Shown here: positions 35,691-47,977 of the stretch, piece after piece
Numbering within the stretch: position 1 is the stretch's first letter
How the letters are laid out: every line of letters starts with the position of its first letter
NCBI RefSeq assembly: GCF_014898055.3
Contig: NW_023604861.1
Location: forward strand, 101,434,083 to 101,498,082
Reading direction: 5' to 3'
Origin: Talpa occidentalis
Lineage: Eukaryota; Chordata; Mammalia; Eulipotyphla; Talpidae
DNA: 64,000 nucleotides
The notes under the pieces: model-generated
Database searches by the model: none
The model's input: only the letters and a program-made list of their open reading frames with translations
Told to the model about the DNA's origin: nothing
Translations under genes and position numbers: made by a program

Positions 35691-36092
35691 AGCTAGCCAA
35701 AGGTTAGAAATTTTTGAATGCTAATGGGGTACTTAACTATGAGTAATTCTAGTTTAAATCTGATGATGATTATTAGTAGTACCTTAAAGCACTAAATAAA
35801 CACCAAATAAATGTGAACATGTGTTTAAAAGGGGATTTTTTTTAATGCAGTCTTTAACTGAGACACTATTGTTTCTCACCTGAATTCTTTTGAGATGGGG
35901 GACAGTTTGGCATTTTAATTGAAGCAATCTCTTAAGTAAAGTTCCCCTCAGAGACCACTTGAACATCTGTGGGTCATAAAACAATATGTGGTTTCCATTA
36001 GATGATTCAGAATGGAAATGATAGAATTTCTCTTCTACTCTGGTGTGAAAAGCAGTATGTTAAAGATGGTGGAAGATACTGAGCATCCTCTT

Positions 36093-36232
36093 TCAAACTT
36101 CACAGTGCATGCAGTGGTCTGGGGACCTTGTTAAATGATGCTGACTCTGTAAGTCAGGAGTGGAACCTGAGATTCTGCGTTTCTTGTAATTGTTCCTGAT
36201 GCTGCAGCACACTATAAGATTCTGGGAGACAC
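36093..36232. mobile_element. MER5A-like hAT DNA transposon fragment
   Basis: GGTCTGGGGACCTTGTTAAA, AGTCAGGAGTGGAACCTGAG and ATTCTGCGTTTCTTGTAATT match the interior of the same short transposon type as 25,562-25,762. The ends are degraded. Confidence 0.7.
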
Positions 36233-36234
36233 CT

Positions 36235-36350
36235 ATTTCCAATCAGCATATGTTTATTGAGCATCTACTAGAGAGTAGGCCCAGGTGATAGGCATGTCAA
36301 GAACCTGGGTCCTTCCTGCCCTCAAGGAACTGACAAGACAGGAGAGCAAG
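36235..36350 (+). repeat. L2 fragment, plus strand
   Basis: ATATGTTTATTGAGCATCTA is the classic L2 'tatttattgagcacctacta' block, followed by TGCCCTCAAGGAACTGACAA. Old and short. Confidence 0.7.
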
Positions 36351-36525
36351 GGAGGCAGAGATGAGGGAGAGGAGAGGAAGAGAGATTGGGAGTCTTGAGA
36401 TGACACTGCAGTGTGGTGACCAGAGAGGGTTACCTCAGGAAAAAGGATTTTTTCTGGAGGGCTCCCACATTGCTGACTTTGATGTCTACTTTTCTTTGTG
36501 ACTTAGCAGAAAATAAAATACAGAT
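36351..36525. other. Unassigned purine-rich stretch
   Basis: Purine-rich (GA-type) sequence around 36,350-36,390 with no recognised family. Confidence 0.4.
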
Positions 36526-36529
36526 ACCG

Positions 36530-36690
36530 AGCTTAGACAGACCTGGGGTAACCTCCTTGCTCAGTTACTGTGTGACTTGGAGCAACTTTTAAAAAATCTC
36601 TCAACCTGTGTTCTGGTCAGAAAATTGTATGACTAATGCTGACCCCATAGAGTTGGTAGGATTACTGGTAAAGGAAAAGTAAGCATAACG
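36530..36690 (+). repeat. MIR element, plus strand
   Basis: TTACTGTGTGACTTGGAGCA, then TCTCTCAACCTGTGTTC and AGTTGGTAGGATTACTGGTA follow the sense MIR order. Confidence 0.8.
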
Positions 36691-37299
36691 AAAGTGGTTG
36701 CTTTTATGACTGTCGATGGTGCGGGGTGAGGGTGGGGGGCAGAGTGTGTGGTGCTGTTGACAAGAAGGAAATTTCCAATATTTTTCCATGTAGTTCACCA
36801 GTTAGAGATTCAGTCAGGCTCACCAACAAACCCAAGGCCACAGTAGAGGGAACAGGGCTAGGAAAGAGGGTGGATAGCTGTGGAAGTTAATCAGACACAA
36901 AATAGAATTATCAGAATTATCTGGAGCATGAATATCTCTGTTCTTTTCCTTCAGGGCCCTGGCTCCTAGCTGACCTTGGTAGGATCCCTTCTGGCAATAT
37001 AGTTACTGAAGTTGTTCCTGGTACTTAACCTGCAGGTTCTGATATGTGTGGCAGTTCTTAAAATTGTTGGCAACTTTTTAAAAATATGGTGTAGCAGGAC
37101 AGCAAGCACTTCTCCTCTATGATGGACATTGGTGCAATCCTAGCAGGGCATGTTTAAGGATTAAAGCATCAATCAGTCCTTTTCAGTTCCTTATGAGTTA
37201 TATGAAATGATCAAGAGGGCCTGTTGGAATTCACCCAGGAAGAATTTTATACCTCATGACTTGGTACTCTGAGATGTTTGCTTCCTCCTGACATCTGGG
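36691..37299. other. Unassigned putative intronic sequence
   Basis: No gene or confident repeat recognised. Confidence 0.45.
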
Positions 37300-37314
37300 G
37301 GAAATGGATATTTC

Positions 37315-37579
37315 TTTTTTTTTTAAAAAGATTTATTTATTTATACAAGAACTGGGGTACAGGTGAGAGGCGTGGGAGGGTGAGAGAATTCACCAGAGAG
37401 AGCGGGTAGCAGAACAGGCAGATAGACCAAAGACACTGCTGAGGGGAGCAGCGGGCAAGACAGGAGAGGTCTGCCGCACCATGTGGGAATCTCCCTGGCT
37501 GGCCGGGAATTGAACCCGCACTGCAGAGGCTGCAGACAGCTTCACAGCACTCAACCCACTGTGCTACTGGGGAGGCCCC
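37315..37579 (-). mobile_element. tRNA-derived SINE, minus strand, with TSD
   Basis: Clean copy of the window's SINE family. Direct repeats of 15 bp flank it: GGAAATGGATATTTC (37,300-37,314) and GGAAATGGGTATTTC (37,580-37,594), with one difference, indicating a relatively recent insertion by LINE-1 machinery. Confidence 0.95.
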
Positions 37580-37594
37580 GGAAATGGGTATTTC

Positions 37595-40500
37595 AAAGCA
37601 GCAGTCTCTTTCACCCTGATCTTATATGGTGTGATCTATGTGACCTTCAAAATGTATCAGCCAGTAGTGCTCTGATTGTGTATGCATGTATGTACACACA
37701 CACCCCTCCAAAATGTAGTGTTCCATTTCTGATTTGCAAGGAGATTTCTCTGCTAAAGCCCCACTCTTTAACCCTCGAAGACAAAGCTTGAAAATCAAGT
37801 TCTAAGCGATGCCTATGGCAGTTTGATGTTTCGGGAAAGCGGAGGAAGGACTGAAGGCCAGCAGGCCTACCTTGGGGCGGGACCAGGAGAGCATAGGGGC
37901 AGCAAGCCTTCTGGCTCCCAGGATAGATATTAGAGCAGTGGGGTGGAGCCAGAGGATGGGGGAGGGATCCAGAGACCCAACTTTGTGAATTTTGCTGCTT
38001 TGCTAAAGGCCAGAGCAGAAAATATTCCCAGGTCACCGAAAATAATCCATTCTTCCAGCAGACACAAGCCCATCTAAAGGAAGGCAGGTGGCAGAGCTGA
38101 GCCACACAGTTTCACAAGGTATCACACCCCTGGGAAGTCAAGGCATTGAGTACTAAGAACATTTTTAAAGTAATTATTTTTTCTGTTCTAAGAGTCTATT
38201 GCATTTTTTAGTGAAATTATAAAAAGGAAGACAAGGAAGACTACCTAGAAGCTCAAGGTGTAGTCTCAATCTTTTTTCTTGCATTTTTTTTTTGTTTATT
38301 TATTTCAGAACTGGGTGGCTTCATTTTTTCCACTCTTCCATTTTGCAAGGTTAAGGTCTGTTTAGAAATAGGCAGTGTGAGAGTTGTGCAGGCGCATTGT
38401 AGTGTGCACATTCACCCTGCCTGCTGACAGGGGGCGGCGGGGTGGGGGGAGCATTGCCTTGTATCTGAGAAGCTTTTTTGAGGAGGTGGGCTGGAGTGAA
38501 CCCATCTGGCTGCTATGTTGATCCAACAAACCATGCATTTGCCATGTCGGCACTTTCGTCTGTGCTGTCAATGCAAGACGTGGTCTACAGTGTCATCAGT
38601 TACTGCCTATGATGCCTGTTTCCCTGGAGACCTTGTCAAACTGCGGGACAGCTTTAAGACCCCAGTTTTGGTGTGTGTGTGTGGGGGGGGTGGGAGACAT
38701 TGGCATGAGAAATGTACCCAGTAATGATTGCTGTGTAGCTCCGTAGTAGCCTTTCAGCTAAAGACCCAAAGCCAAGGTCACTTTCTTAATATTTAGGAGG
38801 GGTTTTATTATTACAGTCTCTTCCCTTCCCCTTCAACAGCCATTGTCAGAGAAATTCATTCACAGACAACCTGCAAAGCAATATTGTAGAGGTTTTATCA
38901 TTTCTCCAGTTAGAGAAATTCTTTCCAATCATCTGTGCCCCTTCGTTGATAATAATCTCTTGTATTTATGCCTCAGGACAAATGGATTTCCTTTGAGTAA
39001 AGGGGGCTCCTTATTTTTGAGTTGCTTCTGGGACTCCCTACACTGTTCCCCTGCTTGGCCTCAGCCTCTCAGCTGTGGTGAGGTGGCCTCCTTCCATTTG
39101 GTCCTGCCTGGGATGCTGGAAGGCTTCTGCCTGCTCCGCTCCCTCTTCCAGAACCTACAACTCATTCTGGCAGGCTTACCAATAGGGGGTAGCAGCTCAT
39201 AAAAAACCTCTCTCCTTGGACTCCCTACTTTCATTTGATCTGGCAAGTTACCACTTCTGTAGATTGTGTCCAGGGGGATTCAGAGTTAACAGTGGCATTG
39301 ATGAAAACACCCTTCTCCTGCCTTATGTGTCTCATTCCTGTTTCGCCAAATCTCAGGTTTGCAGCAGCACAGCGATGTCATTTCCAGATTCCTTGCTGTA
39401 TCTCGCCCCTTGCAAGTTGACTTAGCTGCCAGGGCCCTAAGTCCTATGCTTGCTCTCGAGGGAGTGATGGGATGCTTCCTGCCAGAACCCCAGATGTCCC
39501 TGAGGATCCAAAGTCATTGCCCTCGTCAACATGTGTGCATGGCATGCTCTTGACCAGCAGGGCTCTGGCCTTGCAAGCCCCCCTGTATCCTACACCTAAT
39601 GTGGGCGAGACATGGAGGCATTCGACGTGTTTTGTGGGAGGAATGAGAGAAGAACCTGGGCCAGTTTCTGACTCCCAAGCATCACTTGTGATCCACTCAG
39701 CATCATCTAAGAAACTCGGCCTGTCCTTGTGGCCACTCCCTGCTTCTGCCACAGGGCCCTCTGGGCAACTGGTGTGTCTGCCCACCTCAGGCCCTCCACT
39801 ACTCATCCTTGCCCCCTGATTTCTTGAGAAACCTGCTCCAAGCACTTACCTGAGAGGTTTTCTTGACAGTCTCTGCCCTGGCAGTTGCTTTCACCTCCTC
39901 AGCCAGAACCTGCTGCTGTTGCCAAACGCCAGGGGCGCCACTCTCCCTCTGCTGTGTGAAAAGAGCACTCTCTTGGCATTGAGTTGGCAACAAGTTGGTG
40001 TCACATTTATTTGGATTTTGCTGCTTGGCATATATGGAGTTACACAGTGGGAGTATCTGTTACTCTTCCAACTCTGTGCTGGGTTTCTTCCCTCTCTTAT
40101 CCCCCTGTGCCTGCACTGGTGGCAGTCTCTACGCACACAGCAAAGGCCTTGCAGCTCACCAGCTCCAGACCTGGATGGCCCTTTCCTGGCATAGACCCAG
40201 AAAATAGTTGCAGTGCCTAGTGAAGGAGGCATCATGCTTAAATTTTAAAAAGAAGAATGGTTCCTTTGTGTGCCCAGTTTCCATGAACTTGTGCTGTGTT
40301 TGCACGAGTTAACTGTTTAGAGTGGTCTCTAATTGCTGTGTACAAAATCTCCTTACATTTCCATCTTGCCTGGTATCTAAGAACATGTCTCTATGAAGCA
40401 GCAGCGACTCACTCCTCAGTTTGTGCTTTTTGGGGTGGTATCATTAAGATGTTCTTAGCTGAGGCTATGTTTGTGTTTTCTAACAGCCTGGCTTTGGCAG

Positions 40501-41362
40501 CTCTGGTCTATTTTGCAACCTGTTTATGTGATCTACCTCTAAAAGCCCTTACCCTTGTCCTTGGGTGTGGCGCCGTTGACTTATGACCTGGTTTTAAATC
40601 ATTAGGGTGAGAGTGGTCCTCACTGTCAGCAGCAGAAACCTTGGCTTCTTGACCAGGTGACTCTGGTCCAGTGACCTCTGCAAGTCCTAGGAGCCCCAAA
40701 ATCCAGAATCTCCATCCATACAAGGGTGGTATTAATATTGAAGCATGAAAATAAGAGGCTAGAATGTTTGTTGGTGTTCCATAAAAGTCAAAAATAACAA
40801 TATTGTTCTTATTACTCGCTGCTATGACCGATTCATTATTCCATTTCCCCCACACCCAGCTGGGTAAATGCCAGCCTCAAGGTGATTTCTTTTTGGATGA
40901 AGAATTTGATTTTTCCAGACAAGGTACATGCTAGCAATTAAAAACACAATATATCCCAGTGTTCTCTTGAAAGCTAATGTCATGGGGGAAAGTAAAATAC
41001 TTCAACTATCAAAGCCAAACACTTCAAATGTCTTGGCACTTGCTTGGGGTTGCAGTTTACTTTCAAAAGCTTTTGCCACTTATAAGAACAAAGTAGTCTG
41101 ATAACCTTTTGTGTCTGCAAATTCAATCCAAATCAATTAGACTCTGCATATTCCCATGGATTCCAAGATTTTATGGAGCATTTCCCACGATAAATGTGAC
41201 ATGTGCTATTTCTTGTGACATTTAGTGTTATTGGGGCTCAGCGCTCCCCACCTTGTCGGTTTCTGCTATTTTCTGCTTATGTCAAAATTCCTTAAAGAGC
41301 AAGGATTCTGATTTTCATTGGATCCTTGAATTTAGCTTTTGGAGTAGACACAATGCATGCAT
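37595..41362. other. Unassigned putative intronic sequence, 3.8 kb
   Basis: I recognise few or no transposable elements. A partial SINE-tail-like patch (TTTGTTTATTTATTTCAGAACTG, first 20 nt at about 38,292) is too short to call. A minus-strand donor consensus (CTCAG|GTAAGTG, read leftward from about 39,851) lies within a 64-codon minus-strand open frame; this is suggestive but unsupported. No coding exon is called. Confidence 0.35.
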
Positions 41363-41402
41363 GTACACAGACACACACACACACACACACGCACACACAC
41401 AA
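41363..41402. repeat. (AC)n microsatellite
   Basis: Dinucleotide run with one GC interruption. Confidence 0.92.
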
Positions 41403-41450
41403 TCATTCATTTTGGCTAATAAGGTGGTTTTGACATGGAAGGACAGGTCC

Positions 41451-41810
41451 TGCTGTGGACTGGATTTTTGTGTCCTCACAAAATTCACATGTTGAGCTCC
41501 TAATCCCAGAGAGATAGTATTTAGAGGTGGAGCATTGGGGGGTGATTCAGTCATGAGGGTAGAGCCCTCGCAGATGGGAATAGTGCCCCTATAAGAGAAG
41601 CCAGAGAGCTAGCAAGCCAGCTTTCTGCCTGTGAGGATACCAGAAGGTGACCATCTTCAACCCAGGCCATCTGCACCTTACCAGAACCCCATCACGCTGG
41701 CATTCTGACCTTATTTCCAGCCTCCAGAACTGTAAGCACTAATTTTTTTTTAATTTTTAAACCACTCAGTCTATGGTAATTTGTTAGAGCAGTCTGAACA
41801 GACTAAGGCA
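41451..41810 (+). mobile_element. MaLR solo LTR (MST-like), plus strand, with TSD
   Basis: It begins TGCTGTGGACTGGATTTTTG and ends CTGAACAGACTAAGGCA, the TG...CA ends of an LTR. The interior follows the MST-type order: AATTCACATGTTGAGCTCCT, GGTGATTCAGTCATGAGGGT, CCCCTATAAGAGAAGCCAG and CCAGCCTCCAGAACTGTAAG. Flanking 5-bp repeats GGTCC (41,446-41,450) and GGACC (41,811-41,815) differ at one base. No internal retroelement sequence adjoins, so it is a solo LTR. Confidence 0.9.
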
Positions 41811-41815
41811 GGACC

Positions 41816-42360
41816 TCAGTGGACACCTGCAACATGTGGCTCACGTCTTCCAGATGAAAATCGGAGGGTTCGAAAGCACAGGTGCCTCCCTGCAGCCAGA
41901 GCTCTTAGGCTCCGTAGCCAGCAGACCTGACAGTCCCTTCCAGGAGGTTCAGTGTGTTCCTTTCTCTGCTGAGACCTGAGGGTGTTTCTTCATCAGGGAT
42001 TTCTCTGACTGAAATCCTGCCAGTCTGTAAGAAAAAGGCTTTCCCCAGCCTCAACCAGCACACTTGCCATCTAGAAATACAGGGAGGGCACACTGTAGCC
42101 TGAACAGCCAGCTTCGCCCAGGATGGCCCTATCTGTGTGCGCTGCAATCTGCTCTTCAGGATAAGTACTCTAAGATAAGGAAGTTAGAATCCTGGGATGG
42201 CCGGAACAGAGAGAAACAGCACAAGGCTGGACACAGACTGTCCATGTTCACTTCTGGGAACCCACTCACTCTTCCAGGCACTGACATCTGTCTTCTTCCA
42301 GATAAAAAAATAAAAGCACAGAACTCACTCATGGCTGGGATGAAGGATAAAATGCCTATT
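41816..42360. other. Unassigned putative intronic sequence
   Basis: No gene or confident repeat. A 127-codon plus-strand frame at 42,064-42,447 runs into the neighbouring LINE-1 tail, so it is not a credible gene. Confidence 0.45.
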
Positions 42361-42364
42361 TATT

Positions 42365-42905
42365 CGAATAATTTTTATTATATTTATTTATTTTCTTGCA
42401 TCATTGTTAATTTTTGGACAGGATTTGATTTCTCCCCCCAGGTGTAGGCCCTGTACTTCTCCTATCACTAGAGTATCCTAATCCATCACCACAGTCCCTT
42501 GTGCTCTTCCCTCCCCTGTTTTGAACTTTCTCCCTCTCCCTCCCCTGCTGTATGCCTCAGATCCATGGTCACCTTGCAAGTTTTCTCTTTTTCTTGATCC
42601 TTTGTTCGATTTCTCTGTATTCCACATATAAGTGAAACTATCCGATAATTATTGTTTTCCTTCTGACTTGTTTCACTTAACATGATCCCTTCCAGCTCTA
42701 TCCATGTTGCCTCAGATGGCATGAGTTTATCTTTTTTGATTGCTGTGTAGTATTCCACTGTGTAAATATACCACATCTTCTTGATCCACTTGTCTGTTTT
42801 GAGGCCTTTAGGTTGTTTCCATATTTTAGCTGTTGTAAATAGTGCTGCAGTAAACACAGGAGTGCAGTTTTCCTTTAGAATCAGTGTGTTTGAACAATTT
42901 TTAAT
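42365..42905 (-). mobile_element. LINE-1, 5'-truncated, minus strand
   Basis: It encodes the C-terminal part of the LINE-1 ORF2 protein on the minus strand. The frame includes FTAALFTTAKIWKQPKGLK, KMWYIYTVEYYTAIKKDKL and WIELEGIMLSETSQKE, the standard carboxy-terminal motifs beyond the reverse transcriptase domain. The 3' UTR and A-rich tail follow to the left, with the same 3' UTR type as at 7159 and 52,250. The endonuclease and reverse transcriptase domains are absent. It is one of the two youngest-looking LINE-1 copies here because the frame is still open. Confidence 0.92.
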
Positions 42906-43080
42906 ACTTCTCATGTTTGGGGGCTGGGTTGGTGTTAGGACTTTCTCACCTATGCTTTCTCTATCCTTTAACTCTGTCACTGCTACTCCTTGGGCATCTC
43001 TTCATCATTTTTCCGTAATATGTTAGACAATGTACAGTAGCAGCAGGTCTAGAGGTAAGAGAGGTTGGGTGTTCAGCTGT
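42906..43080. other. Unassigned short stretch
   Basis: The open frame of the neighbouring LINE-1 runs into this area by chance, but the LINE-1 similarity that I can read ends near 42,905. Confidence 0.4.
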
Positions 43081-43084
43081 AAGG

Positions 43085-43210
43085 CTCACACATATTAAGT
43101 CGTTTGAGTCCACAGCAGTCTCTGGAGGGAGGCATGGTTTTATTCCCACTTTACATACAAAATTCAGAGAAGTTAAGTGACTTGCAGGAGGGTATTCAGA
43201 GCAGGAACAT
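43085..43210 (-). repeat. MIR fragment, minus strand
   Basis: TTTATTCCCACTTTACATAC, then AGAGAAGTTAAGTGACTTGC and an AGGGTATTCAGAGCAGGAAC end match the antisense MIR order. Confidence 0.75.
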
Positions 43211-45795
43211 AAATGTAGCCCTTTAAAGAAGGACCAAAAATAGAACAGCCAGTTTTTACTTACTCTTTCTGAAATGCCACTTCCAAGAAGAAAAGATGTG
43301 TTTAAAACAAATCAAGTATCTTAAACTTGACTTCCTTAGACGAAGTGGTTTTCTGAAGTGTGAGGTTATTGTGTGGCTGCTGGGTTCAAGCTGGGGTAGG
43401 AAACAGCTCCAATTTGGTGTCCGAGGAGGGAGCTATGTGTGAAAGGGCCCCAAAGAGGAAAGCTGGCAGGAAAATCTTTTTTAGGGCAAAATCATTATTC
43501 TGTTCCTTGCCATCTTAGTAGCTAACCTGTTTTTCAGAATTGTTTCTCTTGCTGTAATAAGGACTGTTAAATCAGGACATTCCTTACATCGCCCTTCATT
43601 TTCTCTGGAGTCGGGTGTATCTTTCTTTGGCTGAGTTCAACCCAAGTCAGCAGGAAAAGGTAGGGGCCACCTAGTACCGCATTTGCAAAACTCCATTTCT
43701 CCTGAGTCTCATCAGTACAGGGCCCAGAAAACCAGCAGCTGACTTATTTATGGAGACGCAGCTCCGAAGTGACCTGGGGTGACCTCAAGTGTGTCCTTCC
43801 AGTGCCTTCCATCTCACACACAAGGCTTTTGAGTAATAGGATTCTCTAAGTCATTGCTCCTCAGTTTGACTCCTGGGGAGAGATTTATAAAGCAATCCAC
43901 TTTACTTAGGAGGGGTAGTTCAGAAACCCCTCCCTGCTCCCTCCACCAGTTTTAGGTGACTGTGGGCAGAGCTGCTGGCTTTTGCTGTGGGTAGACACTG
44001 AGGTGTCCTTCTAGTTCGGTTCTGCCTTTCCACCATATTTGGAATCAGAAGCAGAACCCCAAAATATGAAGATAATTTGCTCTACCCTGTGACTGACAGA
44101 CATAGGCATACACAAATTAAATTTGTTCTAGCAGCTTTGCTCAGATTTGTACCACACCCCACACCAAAGAGGTAGAATTTCCCATGCAATGCCTTCTCAG
44201 AACGAGTGTATTACCCTGACCTAAGACATTTCTATTTTGGGCTATATATTATTTCAGAGAATTCTTAAAGACAAACTGGTTTAGGAAGGTCTTTCCATTA
44301 TGGCAGGCTAAATCTGTGCCGCAAAGAGTGATGACAGGGAATGGTGGGACTGGGATCACTCATTGTCCATGCGAGCATGAATTAATTATATCAGGAGCTA
44401 TTTTGATTCAAAGGGTGCTGAGTTCCAGTCATACAAAGGGAAGGCTTTACCAGGTGACTTTCCTTCCTGGTTGATTTTTGGCATCTTGGCTGCAGCACTT
44501 GTTGGGAGTTGCAGCTTTGCTCTTGTCAAGAAGGCAAGCCCCCAGGCCATGAGAAGAGTGCCAAGGGTGTCAAGGTGTCAAGGTTTGGGCAAAATGGTTC
44601 TCCCCAACTTTCCCAATGGGAATATGTCTGATGGGAAACATCAGAGAACTTTGGAAAGAACTGAGATGAGTTTAATAAATTATGCCATGTGGTACTTTTT
44701 AAAATTCTGGAGTGCAGATTTTTCAGGATCGAGAATTAAAACCAAGAATAACTTTGGGCCCTTTAGTGTAGCTTAACTGTTGGCAGCCCTTGTGTTGCTA
44801 TTTCCAGTGAATCACGATGGTCCCAGACACCTGAGTCATTCAATAGCAAGTCCCCATATTTCTAGAATTTATTAACATTCTGGGGCAAACCTAATATCCC
44901 AAAGAGATTTTTTTTCCAGCCAAAGTAGAATTCTGAATTTACTTGAATTCAGGCAGAATAGATAATTCATTCAGATAACTGAGAACCATAGTGGATCTAT
45001 TTTATATTCTAAACGCTAGATTGTAAAATGCCATGTCTACTCAGATGTCCTATACTTTCTATTATTCATAAATACGGATTCCCTTTTAAAGATAGTTTAC
45101 ATTTCACTTTCGTAATTTCCTCTTTGGGGAATTATCCAAAAACTTCTGGGAAATATTTGGGGTTAGCTTCCAAAAGAGGAACTAAATTTTCTCCAAATTG
45201 GTCTTTTTCTTCTCAAGTGGAACCAAGAGAAACTGGGTATGTGTCGAGACGATATGGAAGACAGGCACTCTTATTTTCACCTTTGATTCTCATGTAAAAG
45301 TTTCCCCAGGTGTGTGTCTTCTAAAGAGGAGAGTCAGGGGGTGATGAGCTGCAAGAGAGACCTTGGAAGTGAGACCACCACAAACATAATTTTTCAGCCA
45401 GTGAAACTGAGACTAGGGCTAAGCAATGCAGTCCCCTGGAAACAGATCTTCAGCCTCCCGTCATGAGGTGTTGTCCATCCCTTCTTTACCTCATTTCCCA
45501 CATCACTCCCTGTTATCCCCCTTTCAGTAGAGGTGTTGATCACCATGCACACAGGGACAGGATTGGAACTATGAGCTAAAAGATGAGTACTGTTTATTTT
45601 AAATCCCCAGATTGCCACCCTTGGTTTAGCTTGTCTTTATGATTCCCATAAGTTGAATGGGTAACAATAAACCTTTCTAATTAGCTTTTTTATGGTTGTA
45701 TGCAGTAATTTAATTTTTTCCCCCTGGGAGACTAATTTGCATAGTCAGCAAGTTGGGATGGCAAGAGAGGTGGAATTGGGGCCAGGACTCTCCTG
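43211..45795. other. Unassigned putative intronic sequence, 2.6 kb
   Basis: No gene or confident transposable element recognised. A short tandem duplication GTGTCAAG occurs twice in a row near 44,567-44,583. Confidence 0.4.
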
Positions 45796-45799
45796 GTCT

Positions 45800-45930
45800 G
45801 TCCCTCAATCAGGTACTTTATTTCTCTTCTGAGAAATGAAGACCATATGGCTCATTTTCCAAAAGGGGTATTTCTGATGATCAAATAAGATGAGGGTGAA
45901 CACTTTTTGAAAATTGTTAATGCTTAAGAA
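45800..45930 (+). repeat. Possible MIR fragment, plus strand
   Basis: CTTTATTTCTCTTCTGAGAA and CAAATAAGATGAGGGTGAAC fit the 3' half of a sense MIR, weakly. Confidence 0.4.
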
Positions 45931-46110
45931 GTACTAGGGGGGCCTCACTCCACTGCTATGGATAAATTATATTTTAATTTGCAAAAAATTTCAGATTAAA
46001 ATTTAGATTTATTTATTTATGTGGACTAATACAGATTATTTTTGTGGTCCCTCCAATTTCTTTCTCCTTCCATTTCATTTTTATTAAAAATTGACAAAAG
46101 CCATGTCCAG

Positions 46111-46363
46111 TTTTTTTTTAATAAAGATTTTATTTTTTCAAAGAAGAACTGGGCTGCAGGGTGGGGAGGGGGGAGAGGATTCACCAGAGACAGAGTGGGG
46201 AGCAGAACAGGTGGATTTACTGAAATGCACTGCTAAGGGGAGCAGCAGGAGAAACAGGAGAGGTCTGCTGCGCCACGTGGCCGAGGTTGAACTGAGGCCT
46301 TTGCGATGGGCTTTCCCACTAGTAGCACTGAGACTTATTAACCCCTAGGCCACCAGAGAGGCC
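46111..46363 (-). mobile_element. tRNA-derived SINE, minus strand, diverged
   Basis: Same family, but the head region is more mutated than in other copies. The conserved ACAGGAGAGGTCTGCTGCGC and GAGAGGATTCACCAGAGAC blocks (plus strand) identify it. CCAGTTTT and CTAGTTTT at the two sides may be remnants of a target-site duplication. Confidence 0.88.
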
Positions 46364-46635
46364 CCTAGTTTTGTTTCATATCATTTAAGAATATTTATGC
46401 TTGAGTCTTGTAATCCTTCTCCTCTTGACAATCTTTGAGCAATAGTTAAAACAGCTGCTATTGTATGTTTAAATAACACTTTTTCCTTTTTGACAGAATT
46501 TAGGATTGATTTAAAACCTCTCATGGTTAATGGATGAAAGATATATTAAGGCAAACTGTTCTCGTCTCTATCCAGAGAGTCGATATTTTGATACTCTACA
46601 TGAAAAACAAATGGTATTGGCATTATTTCATTCAC
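46364..46635. other. Unassigned short stretch
   Basis: No recognised element. Confidence 0.4.
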
Positions 46636-46639
46636 CTTT

Positions 46640-46940
46640 CCAGCTGCCAGGCCTCTGCCCACACTATTACCTCTGCCTAGAGCACCCTTCCTGACTTCAG
46701 CACCTGCTGACTCTTGTTCCTCCTTTTAGCCACAGCTCTGGCTTCTAAGCACCTTCCCTGTGGGGTCTAATGTCTGTTCCGTGAGATTCTAAGAACCTCT
46801 TGGACTAGATTTTACAGTTTTGAGGTTACCAGCTTCTGTGGCTGTCTCCCCACTACATTCTAGGTCCAGTCTTCCCCCTATGTCTTTTAGGAGCTTCTGT
46901 GTAATAGACTTGCTACATCAGTGTTTACTGAATTGAACCA
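46640..46940 (+). repeat. L2 3' fragment, plus strand
   Basis: GCCTCTGCCCACACTATTAC, TGCCTAGAGCACCCTTCCTG, CTTCTAAGCACCTTCCCTGT, and a terminal CAGTGTTTACTGAATTGAAC follow the L2 3' end in order. Confidence 0.65.
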
Positions 46941-47435
46941 AAGGATGGGAAGTCTCTGTTCATTTGAACTGGGACTTGCTGTTAAAAGGTGATATCATTC
47001 AGTCAAGTTGGGGTCCTTGAGTTGTTCCATTGTGTGAAGTGCTCTTCTCAACCAAGGGCTAATCCACTTGTGCTCACAGGCCTTGATTCTTCAAAATCCC
47101 TCTAATATGTCTTCCAGTGGGTGCTTCATACCCTGACAGTCTTTTCCTTTACAGCCTTTTTTCTTGTCTTAATCCTTTACAGCCTGATGTTACTGAATTT
47201 GAGGGCTTAGAATCTGGAATTCCAGGTCTGCTATCTCAGAGTTCTTCAGTTACCTATGAAATCACATGGTCCATGTGATGGGGCCAAGACCACTTCAAAC
47301 TATGGCCATCACATGGACTGAGTGAAAAGAGCAAGTAATAATGGACAATCTGATTCTATTTTAGTTAAACAATGGAAAAATGAATGAATGGGCTCTGTAT
47401 CGAGCATAAGCCCAGGGAGCTGGTAGGACAGAGCA
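46941..47435. other. Unassigned putative intronic sequence
   Basis: No recognised gene or repeat. ACATGGTCCATGTGATGG and CCATCACATGGACTGAG near 47,264-47,320 form a loose inverted repeat. Confidence 0.4.
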
Positions 47436-47439
47436 GTTA

Positions 47440-47660
47440 GCAGTCAGGCAGTTTGAGGTAGGCTGCCTGGCTTAAATCCAGCTCTCTTCCTACCAGTGGT
47501 GTAGTTTAGGAAAGTTGCTTGAACCCAGCACCTCCATTTCTGTCTCTGTACAGTAGGGATTTGGTAGCCCCCATTTCATGCTGTTCTGAGGATTAACTGA
47601 GATAATATATGCAAAGCTTCTAGGATTGTGCCTGGGATATAGTAAGCAAATTGTGCCTAT
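47440..47660 (+). repeat. MIR element, plus strand
   Basis: Nearly full-length sense MIR: GGCTGCCTGGCTTAAATCCA, CTTCCTACCAGTGGTGTAGT, AAAGTTGCTTGAACCCAGC, CTGTTCTGAGGATTAACTGA and TTGTGCCTGGGATATAGTAA. One of the best-preserved MIRs here. Confidence 0.85.
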
Positions 47661-47841
47661 TAGTTGCCACTGTTAAATTTTCTACAGTGCACGTGCTTGT
47701 TCATACCAGCTATACCTATGAATTTTTTTTTAAAGTTTTAAAAACTAAGAGAAAGCAAATATAACCCCTGTTTGCATGGCTGGAAGCTGGCTAGAGGCCT
47801 GTGTAAGGAAATGATCAGAACTAGTGACCCTGCAAAATTTT

Positions 47842-47842
<1 letters not shown>

Positions 47843-47881
<39 letters not shown>

Positions 47882-47884
47882 GCG
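47843..47884. repeat. (AC)n microsatellite with CG-rich end
   Basis: About 18 uninterrupted AC units ending in CGCACGCGCGG. Confidence 0.95.
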
Positions 47885-47977
47885 CGGTTAAGCCCCTAGG
47901 TGCCAGGAAGGCTGGAGTACTATCTCCCAAGGTGTTTACATGGTCCAAAGGGGTAACCTTGGAGACATCTCTAGGTC

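Noticed and set aside
38280..38316. T-run plus GTTTATTTATTTCAGAACTG resembling a SINE tail
   Set aside because: Only about 30 nt match and no SINE body follows, so it could be chance in AT-rich DNA.
42486..42980. 164-codon minus-strand frame as a possible host gene
   Set aside because: Its central part is the carboxy terminus of LINE-1 ORF2; the outer parts are chance extensions into the 3' UTR and flank.
45936..45960. GGGGGGCCTCACTCCACTG resembling a SINE head
   Set aside because: The similarity stops after a few bases and no internal promoter boxes or body follow.
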